From: JBGOUV01 sp041477815
GTDB lineage: Bacteria; Acidobacteriota; Terriglobia; Bryobacterales; JACQDG01
Assembly: GCA_041477815.1 (NCBI GenBank)
Contig: JBGOUV010000348.1
Span: 1-7,551, forward strand
DNA length: 7,551 nucleotides
Direction of reading: 5' to 3'
Positions within the stretch are counted from its first letter, which is position 1. Each line of letters opens with the position of its first letter. The position numbers were made by a program, and so were the translations under genes. The notes below the pieces were generated by a model that searched no databases, was not told the origin of the DNA, and saw only the letters and a program-made list of their open reading frames with translations. Positions 6,117 to 7,551 of this stretch are shown here, in pieces.

Positions 6117-6581
6117 GTGGAGGCGAAATTTCAAGAAGGCCGTATACTCAGCGCCAACCGGCAGGCCGGCCACAACTACTTCCTGCTGGAGCGGTTTGAG
6201 GCCGGCCTGGTCCTGACCGGGACCGAGGTGAAGTCGGCCCGGGAAGGACAGGTCCAGTTGAAGGAGGCCTATGGCGAAGTGCTGGGGAATGAAGCCTGGC
6301 TCGTCAATGCCCACATCAGCCACTACTCGCACGGTAACCTGGAGAATCACGATCCCGTGCGGCGCCGGAAGCTGCTGCTGCACGCCGAGGAGATCCGGAA
6401 GCTGATCGGGAAGACGCGGGAGAAGGGTCTGACGCTGATCCCGACCAAGCTGTACTTGAAGAAGGGAAAGATCAAGTGTGAGCTGGCGCTGGCCAAGGGA
6501 AAGAAGCTGCACGACAAGCGGGAGGCCGAGCGGAAACGATCGGCCGACGAAGAAGCCAGGGAGGCGAGATTATCCAGATGA
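6117..6581 (+). CDS. smpB: SsrA-binding protein SmpB
   Basis: A 154-residue protein of normal length for SmpB. It binds the tRNA-like part of tmRNA, takes it to stalled ribosomes and allows trans-translation. Family signatures are all present: ANRQAGHNYFLLE (13-25), GLVLTGTEVKS (30-40), NAHISHY (64-70), NHDPVRRRKLLLH (77-89), GLTLIPTKLYLKKGKIK (104-120) and the basic tail GKKLHDKREAERKR (128-141), which folds into the mRNA channel of a stalled ribosome. The start is GTG with a good GGGAGG ribosome binding site. The stop overlaps the pepA start by 4 bp (ATGA), so the two are probably one transcript. No tmRNA gene (ssrA) was found in the window. Identification is essentially certain. Confidence 0.97.
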   Translation: MEAKFQEGRILSANRQAGHNYFLLERFEAGLVLTGTEVKSAREGQVQLKEAYGEVLGNEAWLVNAHISHYSHGNLENHDPVRRRKLLLHAEEIRKLIGKTREKGLTLIPTKLYLKKGKIKCELALAKGKKLHDKREAERKRSADEEAREARLSR

Positions 6582-7551
6582 CGGTTACCTTGCAGAGTGA
6601 CGCGGTCGAGAAGATCAACTGTGAAGCGGTGGCGGTCGTGGTGTACGAGGGGGATGAATCCCGGGATGGCTTGGCCGGGGGACTGGTGGGCGAGCTGCGG
6701 CGCGCCGGAGAGGTGACCGGAAAGCCCTTGGAGATGGCGCTGGTACATCGGCCGGCGGGGCTGGCGGCGAAGCGCTTGCTGCTGGTGGGAGGAGGCAAGG
6801 CGGACGCGTTCGGGCCGACGGACTTGCGTAGGGCGGCGGGAGCGGCGCTGCGGTTCTTGAAGGCCAAGGGCGTAGCGTCTTTTTGCTTCGTGCCGGTCGG
6901 GGACCGGGTGGAGGCGGTGGTGGAAGGGGTGATCGTCGCCGACTTTGAGCCGGACTCTTACAAGACGGAAAAGAACAACGGCCGGCGGATGGAGCGGGTG
7001 GAGGTGTCGGCGGCCGAGACGCCTGCCACGCGGGCGGCGCTGGAGCGGGCCGTGGTGACGGCCGAGGCGCAGAACTTCGCCCGGGAGCTGATCAATGAGC
7101 CGGCCAATCGGCTGACGCCGCTCGAACTGGTGGCGCGGGCTCGGAAGATGGCCGCGGAGACGGGACTGGAGATCGACGTCCTGGACCGGAAGCGCATGGA
7201 AGAGTTGGGAATGGGGGCGCTGTTGGGCGTAGCGCAGGGGAGCGCGGAGCCGCCCGCGTTGATCGTGCTGCGGTACCGGCCCGCGGGCGGGGCGGGGGCA
7301 AAAACTCACCTGGGGCTGGTGGGCAAGGCGGTGACGTTTGATACGGGGGGCATCTCGATCAAGCCGGCCGATGGAATGGAGAAGATGAAGTACGACATGG
7401 CCGGCGGCGCGACCATGATCGCGGTCTTGCGGGCGCTGAGCAAACTGAAGCCGTCCGTGCCGGTGACGGCGTTTGTGCCGGCGGTGGAGAACATGCCGGG
7501 CAGCCGGGCGCAGCGGCCGGGCGACATCGTGAAAACCATGTCCGGCAAGAC
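6578..7551 (+). CDS. pepA: M17 leucyl aminopeptidase PepA, 3' end outside window
   Basis: The frame is open from ATG at 6578 to the window edge (324 codons and two bases); PepA is usually near 500 residues, so about a third is missing. This cytosolic, two-metal hexameric enzyme removes N-terminal residues such as Leu from peptides. Residues 1 to about 150 are the variable N-terminal domain (LLLVGGGK at 67-74). The catalytic domain shows FARELINEPANRLTP, then VGKAVTFDTGGISIKP with Lys250 and Asp255 as metal ligands and Lys262 as catalytic lysine, then MKYDMAGGA with Asp273. The spacings match E. coli PepA Lys270/Asp275/Lys282/Asp293. AVENMPGSRAQRPGD follows. The NTDAEGR-type motif with the last ligands and the catalytic Arg lies beyond the edge. 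It overlaps smpB by ATGA, so it is likely translationally coupled. Confidence 0.95.
   Translation, partial: MTVTLQSDAVEKINCEAVAVVVYEGDESRDGLAGGLVGELRRAGEVTGKPLEMALVHRPAGLAAKRLLLVGGGKADAFGPTDLRRAAGAALRFLKAKGVASFCFVPVGDRVEAVVEGVIVADFEPDSYKTEKNNGRRMERVEVSAAETPATRAALERAVVTAEAQNFARELINEPANRLTPLELVARARKMAAETGLEIDVLDRKRMEELGMGALLGVAQGSAEPPALIVLRYRPAGGAGAKTHLGLVGKAVTFDTGGISIKPADGMEKMKYDMAGGATMIAVLRALSKLKPSVPVTAFVPAVENMPGSRAQRPGDIVKTMSGK

Noticed and set aside
6063..6512. N-terminal extension of the secretin frame
   Set aside because: The frame is open only because GC-rich antisense DNA lacks stops. It would run through smpB, and the signal peptide begins at the ATG at 6062.
6347..7309. 320-codon open frame on the minus strand opposite smpB and pepA
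   Set aside because: It is an Arg/Pro/His-rich antisense shadow of two well-identified genes.

Overview
The window is very GC-rich, densely coded bacterial chromosome with no mobile element, CRISPR array or phage gene visible. The combination of a TPR-secretin-cohesin fusion protein, GspG-like pseudopilins, and a large multi-pass glycosyltransferase with a C-terminal discoidin-like part suggests Acidobacteriota, perhaps the Solibacter/Bryobacter side. This assignment is inferred from gene architecture and composition; no marker gene proves it.

Layout: positions 1-461 carry no convincing protein gene. They contain a run of strong hairpins that could be closed by a long-range helix, which looks like a structured RNA or a structured leader of unknown class. 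A 739-residue GT-C-type membrane glycosyltransferase follows on the + strand (462-2681). It converges on a minus-strand operon, and the 78-bp gap between them holds an inverted repeat built from 7-bp units (2687-2753). The minus-strand operon runs 6062 to 2760 in the order secretin with TPR and cohesin domains, GspG-like pseudopilin, second GspG-like pseudopilin. All three genes overlap (4 bp, then 26 bp), so they are almost certainly co-transcribed. A 54-bp divergent intergenic region (6063-6116) separates this operon from a + strand pair, smpB and the first 324 codons of an M17 leucyl aminopeptidase (pepA), which overlap by ATGA.

How the genes fit together: the secretin would form the outer-membrane pore, and the two pseudopilins would be inner-membrane, prepilin-peptidase-processed subunits of a type II secretion or type IV pilus-like machine. 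The ATPase, platform protein and prepilin peptidase are not in the window and would have to be encoded elsewhere. The cohesin-like domain at the secretin C-terminus is the most unusual part. SmpB (trans-translation, ribosome rescue) and PepA (peptide turnover) form a separate housekeeping pair. The glycosyltransferase probably acts on lipid-linked sugars at the cell envelope and has no visible functional link to the secretin operon.
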